A DNA stretch of 64,000 nt from positions 372,001-436,000 of the forward strand of contig NZ_FNBB01000002.1 of NCBI RefSeq assembly GCF_900102105.1, written 5' to 3'. The position numbers and the translations under genes are program-made. A model generated the notes under the pieces. It was not told where the DNA came from and did no database searches. It saw nothing but the letters and a program-made list of their open reading frames with translations. Source of the stretch: Agrobacterium pusense (lineage in GTDB: Bacteria; Pseudomonadota; Alphaproteobacteria; Rhizobiales; Rhizobiaceae). Below are positions 45,023 through 54,616 of the stretch, one piece after another (within the stretch, counting starts at the first letter, position 1; the number at the start of each line of letters is the position of its first letter).

Positions 45023-46042
45023 ATGCCTAACTTCATCACTATGAAAAGACGAACCGCACTCGCCCTCATTGCGTCGCTACCCTTCGCCTCACTTGCCCGT
45101 GCCCAGAGCGCCGGGAACAACGTCCGTTTCGATCCGTTCCTGCGGGAGGCGGATGCGTTTTCCAGTCTCAAGACCGTCATCGTCAGCATCGATGGCGAGG
45201 AGATCGCTAGCCGCGCCTATCATGGTGCCGGTTTGAACGGCTCCACCAATATCAAATCGGCCTCAAAATCGATCATCTCCGCGTTGGTCGGCATGGCGAT
45301 CGACCGCAAGATTCTCCAAGGTGCGGACCAGCCGATCGCGACCATTCTGCGCGGTGAATTTCCGCAAAATCCTGATCCCCGGCTGGAGCGGATCACCGTT
45401 GGTAACCTCCTGTCAATGCAATCCGGTCTGGAGCGCATGTCCGGGCCGAATTACGGCCGTTGGGTCGCCAGCCGCAACTGGGTGCGGATGGCCTTGGAGT
45501 CGGGTTTCGCAGGAGAGCCCGGCGGCGGCATGCTTTATTCCACGGCGTCGACACATCTGCTGTCGGCGATATTGACGAAGGCATCCGGCCGTTCGACGCT
45601 TTCTCTCGCCCGAGACTGGTTTCGGCCCCTGGAAGGGTTTTCCATCGGCGGCTGGGAGCGCGATCCGCAGGGCATCTATCTCGGCGGCAACCAGATGGCG
45701 ATGACCGCGCGGTCGCTGCTGGCCTTCGGTGAGCTTTACCGCAGGGGCGGCGTGACACCCGGTGGTGAGCGGTTGATTTCACAGGGATGGATCGAGCAAT
45801 CATGGCGACAGCGCACCAATTCCGTCTTCAACGGCGACGGTTACGGTTATTGCTGGTTCATCAGGGAGATGGCGGGCGAGACGGTCTATTATGCCTGGGG
45901 TTATGGCGGGCAGATGCTGTACATCGCGCCGGCAAAACGACTGTCTGTCGTGATGACCTCCCGTGAAGACGCGCCATCGGCCCGAACCGGTTATCGCGAC
46001 CAGTTGCATGGCCTCATGGAGAACGTCATCCGCGCGGTGTGA
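45023..46042 (+). CDS. Exported serine hydrolase of the beta-lactamase/NylB type
   Basis: 339 residues. A signal peptide (KRRTALALIASLPFASLARAQ) precedes a class C beta-lactamase-like fold. The nucleophile motif S-x-x-K is Ser79-Ala-Ser-Lys82 (NIKSASKSIISALVG); MLYSTASTHLLSAIL fits the second (Tyr) motif, and WGYGGQMLYI the third. It resembles esterases and 6-aminohexanoate-dimer hydrolases more than true beta-lactamases, so drug resistance should not be assumed. An ATG at 45041 would remove six residues; 45023 has a weak AGAAAG upstream. Confidence 0.75.
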   Translation: MPNFITMKRRTALALIASLPFASLARAQSAGNNVRFDPFLREADAFSSLKTVIVSIDGEEIASRAYHGAGLNGSTNIKSASKSIISALVGMAIDRKILQGADQPIATILRGEFPQNPDPRLERITVGNLLSMQSGLERMSGPNYGRWVASRNWVRMALESGFAGEPGGGMLYSTASTHLLSAILTKASGRSTLSLARDWFRPLEGFSIGGWERDPQGIYLGGNQMAMTARSLLAFGELYRRGGVTPGGERLISQGWIEQSWRQRTNSVFNGDGYGYCWFIREMAGETVYYAWGYGGQMLYIAPAKRLSVVMTSREDAPSARTGYRDQLHGLMENVIRAV

Positions 46043-46047
46043 TCGGG

Positions 46048-46398
46048 TCAGAGCGGCCGGTTGATGCTCTGAAACGCCTCTCCGAGACGTTTCATGCGCT
46101 CCTCATAGGCGCCGGTAAGGCAGGCAACGTCGGCTGCACATTCCTGGCGCTTCTTCAGCCACTGGCTCTGCTCGTCGCGCAACGTGTCGCGGGCACCCAT
46201 GGCCATCAGCTGGGTTAGGATATCGAAGGTGGTGGCCATCTTCACGTCCTGATCGTTCAGGGCGCGGTTGTCGCAGATGGCCTTTTCATCCGCTGCGAGA
46301 TCGGATTTCGTGCAGTCGAAACTTGCAGCACCGGCCGTTGAGAGGAGCGAGGAAGCAAAAAGGATGCCGCAGGCGAGGAGGGGCTTTTTCAAATGCAT
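46048..46398 (-). CDS. LprI/DUF1311 family periplasmic protein
   Basis: 116 residues. The signal peptide (KKPLLACGILFASSLLSTAGA) is followed by FDCTKSDLAADEKAICDNRALNDQD and WLKKRQECAADVACLTGAYEERMKRL, the four-Cys pattern of the LprI family. LprI of Mycobacterium tuberculosis inhibits lysozyme. Residue pattern and spacing agree; function here is inferred. Convergent with the serine hydrolase gene, 5 bases apart. The start was set at the first Met of the signal peptide; a longer frame reaches 46461. Confidence 0.75.
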   Translation of the reverse strand: MHLKKPLLACGILFASSLLSTAGAASFDCTKSDLAADEKAICDNRALNDQDVKMATTFDILTQLMAMGARDTLRDEQSQWLKKRQECAADVACLTGAYEERMKRLGEAFQSINRPL

Positions 46399-46567
46399 GG
46401 CTTGTCTCTGTTGAGGACTGCTGGTGCGGATGAAACCAAAATACGCCTTTGCTGGTTCCATCAGCGGAAGCCGCCGTGCCTGAAACCCACGGTCATCATC
46501 TTGCCGCTCTTTGCTTTACAGGCTTTGACGTTATAACTCCATCATACTGATGACGATGAGGAATCAC

Positions 46568-47974
46568 ATGCGAAGCGTGTTGAAGTATCTGTCCACCGGC
46601 TTTCTCGCCGCGCTCATTCTCCTGCCAGCGGGTGCCCGGGCGCAGGACAACAGGACCGTGCCGTCCAGCCACACGGAAATGCAGCTTTCCTTCGCGCCGC
46701 TGGTCAAGCGCACCGCCGGCGCGGTGGTGTATGTCTATGCCGAACGCATCGTGCAGCGGCGGTTGTCGCCCTTCGCCGGTGATCCCTTCTTCGAACAGTT
46801 TTTCGGGCAGCAAATGCCGAACCGCACGGAAAAGCAGTCGTCGCTCGGTTCAGGCGTCATCGTCACAGCCGGCGGTCTCGTGGTGACCAACAATCATGTC
46901 ATTGACGGTGCTGACGACATCAAGGTGGCGCTTGCGGATGGGCGCGAATTTTCCTCCAAGGTTCTCATGAAAGATGACCGGGTCGATCTTGCCGTGCTGC
47001 AGATCGACGCCAAGGAGCAGTTCCCGGTGCTGCCGCTCGGCAATTCGGACAAGATCGAAGTCGGCGATCTGGTGCTGGCGATCGGTAACCCCTTCGGCGT
47101 CGGTCAGACGGTGACGAGCGGCATCGTCTCGGGCCTTGCCCGCAACCAGGTGACGCAGGGCGATTTCGGCTTCTTCATCCAGACCGACGCCTCCATCAAC
47201 CCGGGCAACTCCGGCGGCGCGCTGATGAATATGGCTGGCGAGCTGATCGGCATCAACACTGCCATCTTCTCCAAGGGCGGCGGCTCGAACGGCATCGGTT
47301 TCGCTATTCCGGCCAATCTGGTCCGGGTTTTTGTGGCTGCTGCTGAACGGGGCGATGCGAACTTCCAGCGGCCCTATATTGGCGCGACCTTCGATCCCGT
47401 CACTTCGGATGTCGCGGAGGCGCTTGGCCTGCATCGCGCCCGGGGAGCGCTGGTCGTCAGCGTTGTCAAAGGCAGCCCCGCGGAAAAGGCCGGCATAGAG
47501 CCGGGCCAGGTGGTGACTGCGGTCAACGGATTGGAGGTGGAGCATCCCGATGCGCTCGGTTACCGCCTGACCACGGCCGGCATAGGCAAATCTGCTGAAC
47601 TGACCGTCATGGACAAGGGCAAGGAAAAGAAGCTGACGATTGCACTTGACATTGCGCCCGAAACCGCTCCCCGCGACGAACGGCTGATCGAAGGCCGCAA
47701 TCCGTTCGCCGGCGCGACCGTTGCCAATCTTTCGCCGAAGCTTGCTGACGAATTGCGCATGCCCTCGCAGGTCACGGGTGTCGTCATCACCGATGTGAAG
47801 CGTGGCTCGCCGGCTTATCGTGTCGGTTTTCTGCCGAAAGATGTGATCCTTTCATTGAACGGCGCAGATATCGGCTCCACGGCCGCTGTCGAAAAGGCGC
47901 TGGATGACAATCCTGGTTTCTGGCGGGTGGAAATCCTGCGTGACGGGCAGCGTATCCGGCAGTTCCTCCGATGA
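46568..47974 (+). CDS. degP: DegP/DegQ-type periplasmic serine protease with two PDZ domains
   Basis: 468 residues. Signal peptide (LKYLSTGFLAALILLPAGARAQ), trypsin-like domain with catalytic His110 (TNNHVID), Asp140 (DDRVDLAVL) and Ser215 (NPGNSGGAL), then PDZ1 (about 250-345) and PDZ2 (about 375-465). Quality-control protease/chaperone of the envelope. GAGGAA before 46568 favours that ATG; 46550 and 46556 are upstream in-frame alternatives. The stop overlaps rarA by four bases. Confidence 0.92.
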   Translation: MRSVLKYLSTGFLAALILLPAGARAQDNRTVPSSHTEMQLSFAPLVKRTAGAVVYVYAERIVQRRLSPFAGDPFFEQFFGQQMPNRTEKQSSLGSGVIVTAGGLVVTNNHVIDGADDIKVALADGREFSSKVLMKDDRVDLAVLQIDAKEQFPVLPLGNSDKIEVGDLVLAIGNPFGVGQTVTSGIVSGLARNQVTQGDFGFFIQTDASINPGNSGGALMNMAGELIGINTAIFSKGGGSNGIGFAIPANLVRVFVAAAERGDANFQRPYIGATFDPVTSDVAEALGLHRARGALVVSVVKGSPAEKAGIEPGQVVTAVNGLEVEHPDALGYRLTTAGIGKSAELTVMDKGKEKKLTIALDIAPETAPRDERLIEGRNPFAGATVANLSPKLADELRMPSQVTGVVITDVKRGSPAYRVGFLPKDVILSLNGADIGSTAAVEKALDDNPGFWRVEILRDGQRIRQFLR

Positions 47975-49287
47975 GCGACGATCTCTTCGCCCCGCAAGTG
48001 CCGGTGGAGGTCGCCAACCGGCGGCCTCTCGCCGATCGCCTGCGCCCGAAGACGCTGGCGGAAGTAAGCGGGCAGCCGCATCTGACGGGCGAGGAGGGCG
48101 TTCTGCGCCGCATGATCGATAGCGGCTCGCTGGGCTCGATGATCTTCTGGGGGCCGCCCGGCACTGGCAAGACGACGGTCGCCCGCCTGCTTTCCGGCGA
48201 GGCGGGGCTGGCTTTCGAACAGATATCAGCGATCTTTTCCGGCGTCGCCGATCTCAAGAAGGTTTTCGAAGCGGCACGTGCAAGGCGCATGAACGGTCGC
48301 CAGACCCTGCTTTTCGTCGACGAAATTCACCGTTTCAACCGTGCGCAACAGGACAGTTTTCTGCCTGTCATGGAGGACGGCACCATTATTTTGGTGGGTG
48401 CGACTACCGAAAATCCCTCGTTCGAACTGAATGCCGCTCTGTTGTCGCGGGCCCGTGTCCTGACATTTCGATCGCATGACGAGGACAGTCTCAGCGAGCT
48501 TCTGAAGCGCGCGGAGGAGGCGGAGCAGAAGCCCCTGCCACTGACGGAGGATGCACGCGCAAGCCTGATCCGCATGGCCGATGGCGACGGTCGCGCGGTG
48601 TTGACGCTTGCCGAAGAAGTCTGGCGCGCGGCGCGGAAAGATGAAACCTTCGACACGGAAGGGCTCACGCGCATCGTGCAACGCCGTGCGCCCGTCTACG
48701 ACAAGAGCCAGGACGGCCACTACAATCTCATTTCCGCGCTGCATAAGTCGGTGCGTGGATCGGACCCGGATGCCGCACTTTATTATCTCGCCCGCATGTT
48801 CGATGCCGGCGAGGATCCGCTCTATATCGGCCGGCGGCTGGTGCGCATGGCGGTGGAAGATATCGGCCTTGCAGATCCGCAGGCGCTCGCCGTCTGCAAT
48901 GCTGCCAAGGATGCCTATGATTATCTTGGTTCACCGGAGGGTGAACTTGCGCTGGCGCAGGCCTGCGTCTACCTCGCCACTGCTCCGAAATCGAATGCCG
49001 TCTATACGGCCTTCAAGGCCGCGATGCGCGCCGCGAAGGAAAATGGCTCGCTTGTTCCGCCCAAACACATCCTGAATGCACCGACCAAGCTGATGAAGGG
49101 CGAGGGATATGGTGACGGCTATCGTTACGATCATGACGAGCCGGACGCTTTTTCGGGGCAGGATTACTTCCCGGAAAAAATGGGGCGGACCACCTTTTAC
49201 GATCCACCGGACAGAGGTTTCGAACGCGAAATCCGCAAACGTCTCGACTGGTGGGCGAAACTGCGTCGCGAGCGGGAATCGCGTTAG
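47971..49287 (+). CDS. rarA: RarA/MgsA, replication-associated recombination ATPase
   Basis: 438 residues. AAA+ module with Walker A GPPGTGKTT (61-69), Walker B LLFVDEIH (113-120), sensor 1 VGATTENPSFELN, and the MgsA C-terminal tetramerisation domain (HYNLISALHKSVRGSDPDAALYYLARM, MAVEDIGLADP). Acts at stalled replication forks with SSB. Translationally coupled to degP by overlap (ATGA), a pairing that is common in rhizobia though functionally unexplained. Confidence 0.95.
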   Translation: MSDDLFAPQVPVEVANRRPLADRLRPKTLAEVSGQPHLTGEEGVLRRMIDSGSLGSMIFWGPPGTGKTTVARLLSGEAGLAFEQISAIFSGVADLKKVFEAARARRMNGRQTLLFVDEIHRFNRAQQDSFLPVMEDGTIILVGATTENPSFELNAALLSRARVLTFRSHDEDSLSELLKRAEEAEQKPLPLTEDARASLIRMADGDGRAVLTLAEEVWRAARKDETFDTEGLTRIVQRRAPVYDKSQDGHYNLISALHKSVRGSDPDAALYYLARMFDAGEDPLYIGRRLVRMAVEDIGLADPQALAVCNAAKDAYDYLGSPEGELALAQACVYLATAPKSNAVYTAFKAAMRAAKENGSLVPPKHILNAPTKLMKGEGYGDGYRYDHDEPDAFSGQDYFPEKMGRTTFYDPPDRGFEREIRKRLDWWAKLRRERESR

Positions 49288-49367
49288 CCCTCATCTTCAC
49301 AAAATGATTCAGGCACTTGCCAAAAAGAGTCGCGAAACTGCGCTATCGCATTGTTTTTTCGAATAAG

Positions 49368-49682
49368 TCAGGATGCCTTGCGCTGAGGCGCGGCCTGCGG
49401 CTGCGCCGGCAGCATCTTGACCGATGATTCCGCCAGGCCGTTATGCCCGTCGGCATCGATCACCAGATGCCAGTGCATCGTTTCGGGGATGGCGATCCGG
49501 ATTGGCGACTTTTTCGCGACGCCGCCAAGATATTTGAAATCGAGCAATTCGGTGAAGCGCTGGAAATTCGCGCCCGTCATCAACCGGACATTGTTGATGG
49601 CCGAGAGAGATACTTCAATGATCGTGCCCGCCCGCAATTCCTTCAGGTCATAATGCGTGTAGCGGAAATTCGGCCGTGCCAT
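49368..49682 (-). CDS. DUF1883 domain protein
   Basis: 104 residues. LKELRAGTIIEVSLSAINNVRLMTGANFQRF, YLGGVAKKSPIRIAIPETMHWHLVIDADG matches the DUF1883 pattern: a small beta-rich domain found alone or beside TIR domains in bacteria. Here no TIR domain is attached. Function unknown. Convergent with rarA, 80 bases apart. Between it and the chemoreceptor gene (49683-49934) there is a small hairpin GGCAG/CTGCC near 49728-49745 and AT-rich promoter-like DNA. Confidence 0.75.
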   Translation of the reverse strand: MARPNFRYTHYDLKELRAGTIIEVSLSAINNVRLMTGANFQRFTELLDFKYLGGVAKKSPIRIAIPETMHWHLVIDADGHNGLAESSVKMLPAQPQAAPQRKAS

Positions 49683-49934
49683 CGCGCGCCTCCAAGTACC
49701 GGTATTGTGGCAAAAGAGGATAGGGAGGCAGGGTTAACGCTGCCTTTAAATTCGTACGGTTTTCATCGAATTACTGGCTGTCCCGCCGGCGGCCAATGGC
49801 GATGGTGAGTATTTCAGGCCGTGTTCGACGCCCGTGAAGATAATACCAACGTATAATGGGCGTATTTAATCATAATAAATTTTTTCCCCTTAGCATCGGC
49901 TGGTCGAAGTGCACTCATCGGCGTTGGGGGGAAT

Positions 49935-51749
49935 ATGAAAAACGTCACTATATCTATGCGCCTATATGCGCTCGTCGCATTGTTTCTGGCAATCCTGACC
50001 GCAGCGCTGACATTCAGCCTGTTCGAAACCTTTGGCGAGATGGAACGCGAGCGCAAAGCCGGGCTTGCGGCGATGAACGAAACGGCCGTCGCTATTCTCG
50101 ATCAATATTATCGCCTGGAACAAAGCGGCAGCTTGACGCGGGAGGCGGCACAGCAGCAGGCCAAGGTCACAATCGCGGCCATGCGGTATGGCAACGGCAG
50201 CGGTTATTTCTGGATCAACGATATGCACCCCAAAATGGTGATGCATCCGATCAAGCCGGAAATGAACGGAACCGATCTTACCGCCAACAAGGACCCGAAC
50301 GGCAAGGCGCTGTTCGTTGAGTTCGTGAATACGGTCAAGGCGGGCGGTCAGGGTTTTGTCGATTATTACTGGCCGAAACCGGGTGCCCCGGAGCCGGTGG
50401 AGAAATTCTCCCATGTCGCCGGTTTCGCACCCTGGGGCTGGATCGTGGGTACGGGCGTTTACGTCGACGACCTCGAAGCGGTGTTCTGGAGCGACGCGTA
50501 TTTCAACATCGGCCTGTGCATCTTGTCCGGCCTTGTCGTCATTGCCGTGGCCGCCGCCGTCGTGCGTGGCGTCACTCGGCCGATCGATCTCATCCGGCAG
50601 AGCATGAAGCAGATCGCCGATGGCGACGGCACGGCCGAAATCCGCTTCGCCGATCGCCGGAACGAAATCGGCGCGATTGCCAAGACATTGCTGGTGCTGC
50701 GTGACAGCGTCAATGAGCGCAGCGCCCTGCAGGCGCGTGAGGCCGACCAGCAGCGGGCGCTGGAGGAAGCGCGTCGGGGCAACGAGATGGTCCTTCGTTC
50801 CGCATCCGAGCGGCAGGCCCATGCCATGGAGCGTCTGGGGGAGGCGCTCGAGGCGCTTGCCAATGGGGATCTGACTGTGTCGCTGACAGATATCGGCGAC
50901 GACTACGAAAAGCTACGCACGGACTTCAATCGGGCCGTGGGTGCGCTCCATAGCGCCATCGAAGCGATTTCCCGGACCGGTCATGTCGTCAATGACAGCG
51001 CTGCCGATATCAGCGGCGCGACCGGCAATCTCTCGCGCCGGACCGAACAGCAGGCGGCGGCGCTGGAGGAAACGGCCGCAGCGCTTGACGAGATCACCGC
51101 CACGGTGCGCACCGCATCCGAACGGGCCAATGAGGCGCGGCAGATGGTGCAGGACACGAAAAGCAGCGCCGGCCGCTCAGGCGAGATCGTGCGCAACGCG
51201 GTCGATGCCATGGGCCGCATCGAGGAATCGTCAAAGCGGATCGGACAGATCATTTCCGTCATCGACGAGATCGCTTTCCAGACCAACCTGCTGGCGCTGA
51301 ATGCCGGCGTGGAAGCGGCGCGGGCCGGCGAGGCCGGACGTGGTTTCGCCGTGGTGGCGCAGGAGGTGCGCGAACTGGCGCAACGCTCCGCCAATGCCGC
51401 CAAGGAGATCAAGACCCTCATCAATCGCTCGGCGGAGGAGGTCGGCGGCGGCGTCGCACTCGTCCGCTCCACGGGCGATGCACTGGAAGAAATCGTGGCG
51501 CTCGTAAACCGGGTCGAAGGTCACGTGAATTCCATCGCCACTGCGGCGCGGGAGCAGGCCACCGGCCTCCAGGAGATCAACACCTCCGTTAATCACATGG
51601 ACCAGATGACACAGCAAAACGCGGCCATGGTGGAAGAAACGACCGCCGCCAGCCAGACGCTCGCCGAGGAAAGCCGCCAGTTGCGCTCGCTTCTGTCGCG
51701 CTTCGAACTTGGACATGATGCCGAGCGCGAGGTTTCGCGGGCAGCCTGA
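49935..51749 (+). CDS. Methyl-accepting chemotaxis protein with a periplasmic Cache domain
   Basis: 604 residues. TM1 (about 8-30), periplasmic single-Cache domain (about 33-190; [39 protein letters not shown] are sCache_2 features), TM2 (about 193-214), HAMP region, and the signalling coiled coil. The highly conserved hairpin tip [22 protein letters not shown] is near residue 445. sCache_2 sensors often bind small carboxylates or pyruvate; the ligand is unknown. No C-terminal CheR-docking pentapeptide. Confidence 0.93.
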   Translation: MKNVTISMRLYALVALFLAILTAALTFSLFETFGEMERERKAGLAAMNETAVAILDQYYRLEQSGSLTREAAQQQAKVTIAAMRYGNGSGYFWINDMHPKMVMHPIKPEMNGTDLTANKDPNGKALFVEFVNTVKAGGQGFVDYYWPKPGAPEPVEKFSHVAGFAPWGWIVGTGVYVDDLEAVFWSDAYFNIGLCILSGLVVIAVAAAVVRGVTRPIDLIRQSMKQIADGDGTAEIRFADRRNEIGAIAKTLLVLRDSVNERSALQAREADQQRALEEARRGNEMVLRSASERQAHAMERLGEALEALANGDLTVSLTDIGDDYEKLRTDFNRAVGALHSAIEAISRTGHVVNDSAADISGATGNLSRRTEQQAAALEETAAALDEITATVRTASERANEARQMVQDTKSSAGRSGEIVRNAVDAMGRIEESSKRIGQIISVIDEIAFQTNLLALNAGVEAARAGEAGRGFAVVAQEVRELAQRSANAAKEIKTLINRSAEEVGGGVALVRSTGDALEEIVALVNRVEGHVNSIATAAREQATGLQEINTSVNHMDQMTQQNAAMVEETTAASQTLAEESRQLRSLLSRFELGHDAEREVSRAA

Positions 51750-51771
51750 CTTCAGGCGTCTCGATCTGATG

Positions 51772-51797
51772 AAGGGCGCGGTTCCGGCTGCGCCCTT
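51772..51797 (+). terminator. Probable terminator after the chemoreceptor gene
   Basis: AAGGGCGC, loop with a secondary GG/CC pairing, GCGCCCTT, then TGTCTT, 23 bases after the stop. The T-tract is poor. Confidence 0.5.
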
Positions 51798-51923
51798 TGT
51801 CTTGGGCTATCAGAACCAGCCATTCGTTATTTCCCGCAACCAATAAGGTTTCGTTTACCTCATTTCTTTAAAATTTGACCTGTATTGCCGCGGATTGCGG
51901 CCGCTGAAGGTACAGGTTCTCGT

Positions 51924-53192
51924 ATGGCGTATGTTTCCCTTCCGCGTCGTCTTGTGACGTTGCTGATGATTTCCACGGTCATGGTGTCGTGTTCGGCGGA
52001 GGGCCTCGTGCCACCGGCGGAGGTGGACGGCACCACACGCGTGAGTGCAATCCGTTCCTCGCGGAAACAGGGCTACAGCGCGCCGGCAGGTGCCTTCCAT
52101 CAGGTTGAGCGGGCCGGACAGAGCAACGATTATCCCACGGCCATATCGCAGCCGATGCCGGAGCCTTATGCTTCGCAGGATCCGCTGCTGCAAACGCGCC
52201 AGGCAGGGCAGGGTTATTCCACCCTCGACGCACAGCATCAGGCACGCATGGCGGCTGGCGGTCATGGCAATCTGCCGGTGCAGGCGACGCAAAGCCAGAA
52301 GATGCCCCCGCAGCAAATGGCCAGCAGCCAGATTGCCGAGGGCGAAGGCGGCGTGAACATGGATTCCATGCTCGGCGTGGAGCCGGTGCGGGGACTGGCG
52401 GAGGAGCAGGATGCCGAAATCGCCGAGGGGGCTTCGGCCCAGCCGGTGGTGGACGGCATCGGCACCGACAATCCGGTTGCGGTTTCTCCGGCGCGGCGCC
52501 AGTCCGGGCTCATTCCGCCGCCGCCACCCGGATCGTCCTCCCGCCGCCAGCCGGTGGAAGAGGTGGCCATGCTCATGCCGAATGATCCGACCGTTCGCGG
52601 CGGACTTCAGAGCGACCGGTCCATGCCGCCCGGCATCATGCCGTCTTCGGAGGTTGCGTGCCGCGCCGAGCTTCGCCGTCTGGGTGTCGCTTTTCGCGAC
52701 GTCGCCCGTATTGCCGACGGGCCGACCTGCGGCATCGATTACCCGATCGAACTCAGCGGTCTCGCCAGCGGCGTCGCAGTTCGTCCGGCGGTGAAGCTGA
52801 ATTGCCAGGTTACGCTTGCCTTTGCGAAATGGGTGAAGTTCGAACTCGTACCGTCCTCGCGTTTCCGCTATCTCTCCGGCGTCGGCCGCATAACGCCGAT
52901 GGGGGGTTACTCCTGCCGCAAGATGAATTCCCGTTCCAGCAATCCGTGGTCGGAACATGCGCGGGGCAACGCCATCGATATCGGCACCATCACGCTGAAG
53001 AACGGCAAGGAAATCGATGTCCGCAAGAAGAGTTTCTTCGCTTTCCGCGAAAAGGCACTGCTGAAGGCCGTCAGATCGGATAGCTGCAAATATTTCTCCA
53101 CCGTTCTCGGGCCGGGCAGTGATCCCAACCACTGGAACCATTTTCACTTCGACCTGCGTACCCGCAAGTCAGGTTACAGGCATTGCGATTAA
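51924..53192 (+). CDS. Extensin-like (ExtC) domain lipoprotein
   Basis: 422 residues. N-terminal basic/hydrophobic segment and a probable lipobox (M-V-S-Cys23), then about 200 residues of low-complexity Gln/Pro/Ala/Gly-rich linker. The C-terminal extensin-like domain (about 245-420) has paired Cys (ACRAEL, PTCGIDYP, LNCQVTLAF, YSCRKMN, SCKYF) and the peptidase-M15-like metal motif SEHARGNAIDIG plus NHWNHFHFDL. This suggests a zinc D,D-peptidase acting on peptidoglycan, tethered in the envelope (inference). Start by the signal sequence; GAAGGT lies upstream. Confidence 0.8.
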   Translation: MAYVSLPRRLVTLLMISTVMVSCSAEGLVPPAEVDGTTRVSAIRSSRKQGYSAPAGAFHQVERAGQSNDYPTAISQPMPEPYASQDPLLQTRQAGQGYSTLDAQHQARMAAGGHGNLPVQATQSQKMPPQQMASSQIAEGEGGVNMDSMLGVEPVRGLAEEQDAEIAEGASAQPVVDGIGTDNPVAVSPARRQSGLIPPPPPGSSSRRQPVEEVAMLMPNDPTVRGGLQSDRSMPPGIMPSSEVACRAELRRLGVAFRDVARIADGPTCGIDYPIELSGLASGVAVRPAVKLNCQVTLAFAKWVKFELVPSSRFRYLSGVGRITPMGGYSCRKMNSRSSNPWSEHARGNAIDIGTITLKNGKEIDVRKKSFFAFREKALLKAVRSDSCKYFSTVLGPGSDPNHWNHFHFDLRTRKSGYRHCD

Positions 53193-53237
53193 GTCGCGCC
53201 GTTGGAGGTTGGCGGCTGAGTTTGAAAGCGTCTCCTC

Positions 53238-53323
53238 CGTCATGCTCGGGCCTGTCCCGAGCATCTGCAACGCCGCTATTGGCGATACGTCGGCAGATCC
53301 TTGGCACAAGGCCGAGGATGACG
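53238..53323. repeat. RIME-like palindromic intergenic element
   Basis: Arms 53238-53268 and 53293-53323 are 31-base imperfect inverted repeats (25 of 31 positions pair), beginning CGTCATGCTCGGG and ending GAGGATGACG. Similar GTCAT...CTCGG...ATCTGC palindromes recur in rhizobial intergenic DNA. Partly degenerate related sequence continues to about 53420. With the sRNA candidate this accounts for the 53193-53689 gap. Confidence 0.65.
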
Positions 53324-53456
53324 TCGAACACTGAGTGTGGCTTGTCATAGGGCTGCCGCCGATGACATAGGCCAGGATTTTTGGATATGGTCGGAATGAC
53401 GAAGCTTGAGGATGTTTCGCTGCCGCTAGCTCGATAATCGCCCGCCACATTCCCAC

Positions 53457-53483
53457 AAAAAAAGACCGGCCCGAAGGCCGGTT
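53457..53483 (-). terminator. Orphan minus-strand intrinsic terminator
   Basis: On the minus strand: AACCGGCC-TTCG-GGCCGGTC then seven T. On the + strand there is no T-run, so the direction is clear. No minus-strand protein gene ends here. Confidence 0.85.
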
Positions 53484-53632
53484 GAAGAAGACAGCCTTAT
53501 CGGGGGGATATCGGCGTCTTTGCAAGGGCATGAAATGGGAAGCGATCCCACAGAACGGTCCATCCGGCGCGGATTTGCGGCAAAAGACGTCACGCCGTAC
53601 TGACCTGCGGCCAACATGGCTTGCCGCCCTTT
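53457..53632 (-). ncRNA. Candidate small RNA ending at the orphan terminator
   Basis: Upstream of the terminator the minus strand offers TTGTCA (53667-53662), 17 bases, TAGCGT (53644-53639), predicting a transcript of about 175 bases. It contains a pyrimidine-rich ATATCCCCCCGATA segment that could pair with ribosome-binding sites. The only reading frame (63 codons) runs through the terminator stem and lacks a ribosome-binding site, arguing against a protein. Existence and the 5' end are inferred. Confidence 0.4.
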
Positions 53633-53689
53633 TCTGATACGCTATGAGCGTCACATGTTTGTGACAACGGCCTTCGGGAGCCTGCCTTC

Positions 53690-54511
53690 ATGCCCCCAGT
53701 TTCAGAGATAATGATCTTCGCTGCGGCACTTGCTGCTGCGGGTGTGGTTGCAGGCCTTCTGGCCGGCCTGTTCGGTATCGGCGGCGGCGCGGTGCTGGTG
53801 CCGGTTTTTTACCAGGTCTTCGGACTACTGGATGTGCCTGAGGCGGTGCGCATGCATCTTTCGCTCGGAACATCTCTCGCCATTATCGTGCCGACGTCCA
53901 TCCGCTCGTTCCTGACGCATCGCCAGAAGGGCGCCGTCGATATCGAGCTTCTGAAAGGCTGGGTCGTCGCCGTGCCGCTTGGCACCGTTCTCGCCTCTAT
54001 CGTTGCAGCCTATGCCTCGAGTGTGGCGCTGCGCCTGATCTTTGCCTTCATCGCGCTCGCGCTTGCCTTCCGGATGATCTTCAACCGGGCGAGCTGGCAT
54101 CTCGGTTCCGATCTGCCGCCAAACCCGGCCCGTTTTCTGGTGGGCACCGGCATCGGGCTGTTTTCCGGGCTGATGGGCGTGGGCGGCGGGGTGATGAATA
54201 ACACCTTCATGACGCTTTACGGGCGCAGCATTCATCAGGCGGTTGCCACCTCTTCCGGTGTCGGCGTGTTGATTTCGCTGCCGGGCCTTGCGGGTTACAT
54301 CTGGGCCGGCTGGGGCGATGCGGGGCTGCCACCATTTTCCACCGGCTTCATCAACTGGATCGCCGTGGTGCTCCTGATCCCCATTACTCTTGTCGTCGCA
54401 CCCTATGGTGCACGGCTGGCGCATGCGCTCAGCAAGAAGCAGCTGGAGCGGGCCTTCGGCGCGTTTCTGGTTTTCGTCGCAGCGCAGTTTTTCTATAGCG
54501 TCTACGGCTGA
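53690..54511 (+). CDS. TauE/SafE family membrane transporter
   Basis: 273 residues, about eight spans in two inverted halves, each opening with a glycine motif: AGLFGIGGGAVLVPVF (about 24-39) and GLMGVGGGVMNNTFM (about 161-175). The family exports sulfite, sulfoacetate or other organosulfur anions; no sulfur gene is adjacent, so the substrate is open. GGGAG lies 9 bases before the ATG. Stands alone, 105 bases before the ABC genes. Confidence 0.88.
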   Translation: MPPVSEIMIFAAALAAAGVVAGLLAGLFGIGGGAVLVPVFYQVFGLLDVPEAVRMHLSLGTSLAIIVPTSIRSFLTHRQKGAVDIELLKGWVVAVPLGTVLASIVAAYASSVALRLIFAFIALALAFRMIFNRASWHLGSDLPPNPARFLVGTGIGLFSGLMGVGGGVMNNTFMTLYGRSIHQAVATSSGVGVLISLPGLAGYIWAGWGDAGLPPFSTGFINWIAVVLLIPITLVVAPYGARLAHALSKKQLERAFGAFLVFVAAQFFYSVYG

Positions 54512-54616
54512 TTTTCCGCTCCCGCCGAACGCAGTGTTCAGTCCGCCGGGCTGGCATTTGCAACCTCTGCGGTCTATATGGCGTTCATCTTACTCGGTTT
54601 TTCGAAAGAATTCGCC

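Noticed and set aside
45023..46042. Reading the serine hydrolase as a true beta-lactamase
   Set aside because: The motifs fit the wider esterase/NylB group and there is no resistance-gene context.
53169..53654. Minus-strand frame of 161 codons between the extensin-like and TauE genes
   Set aside because: It reads through the intrinsic terminator and a RIME-like palindrome and has no similarity to any family; a non-coding RNA fits better.
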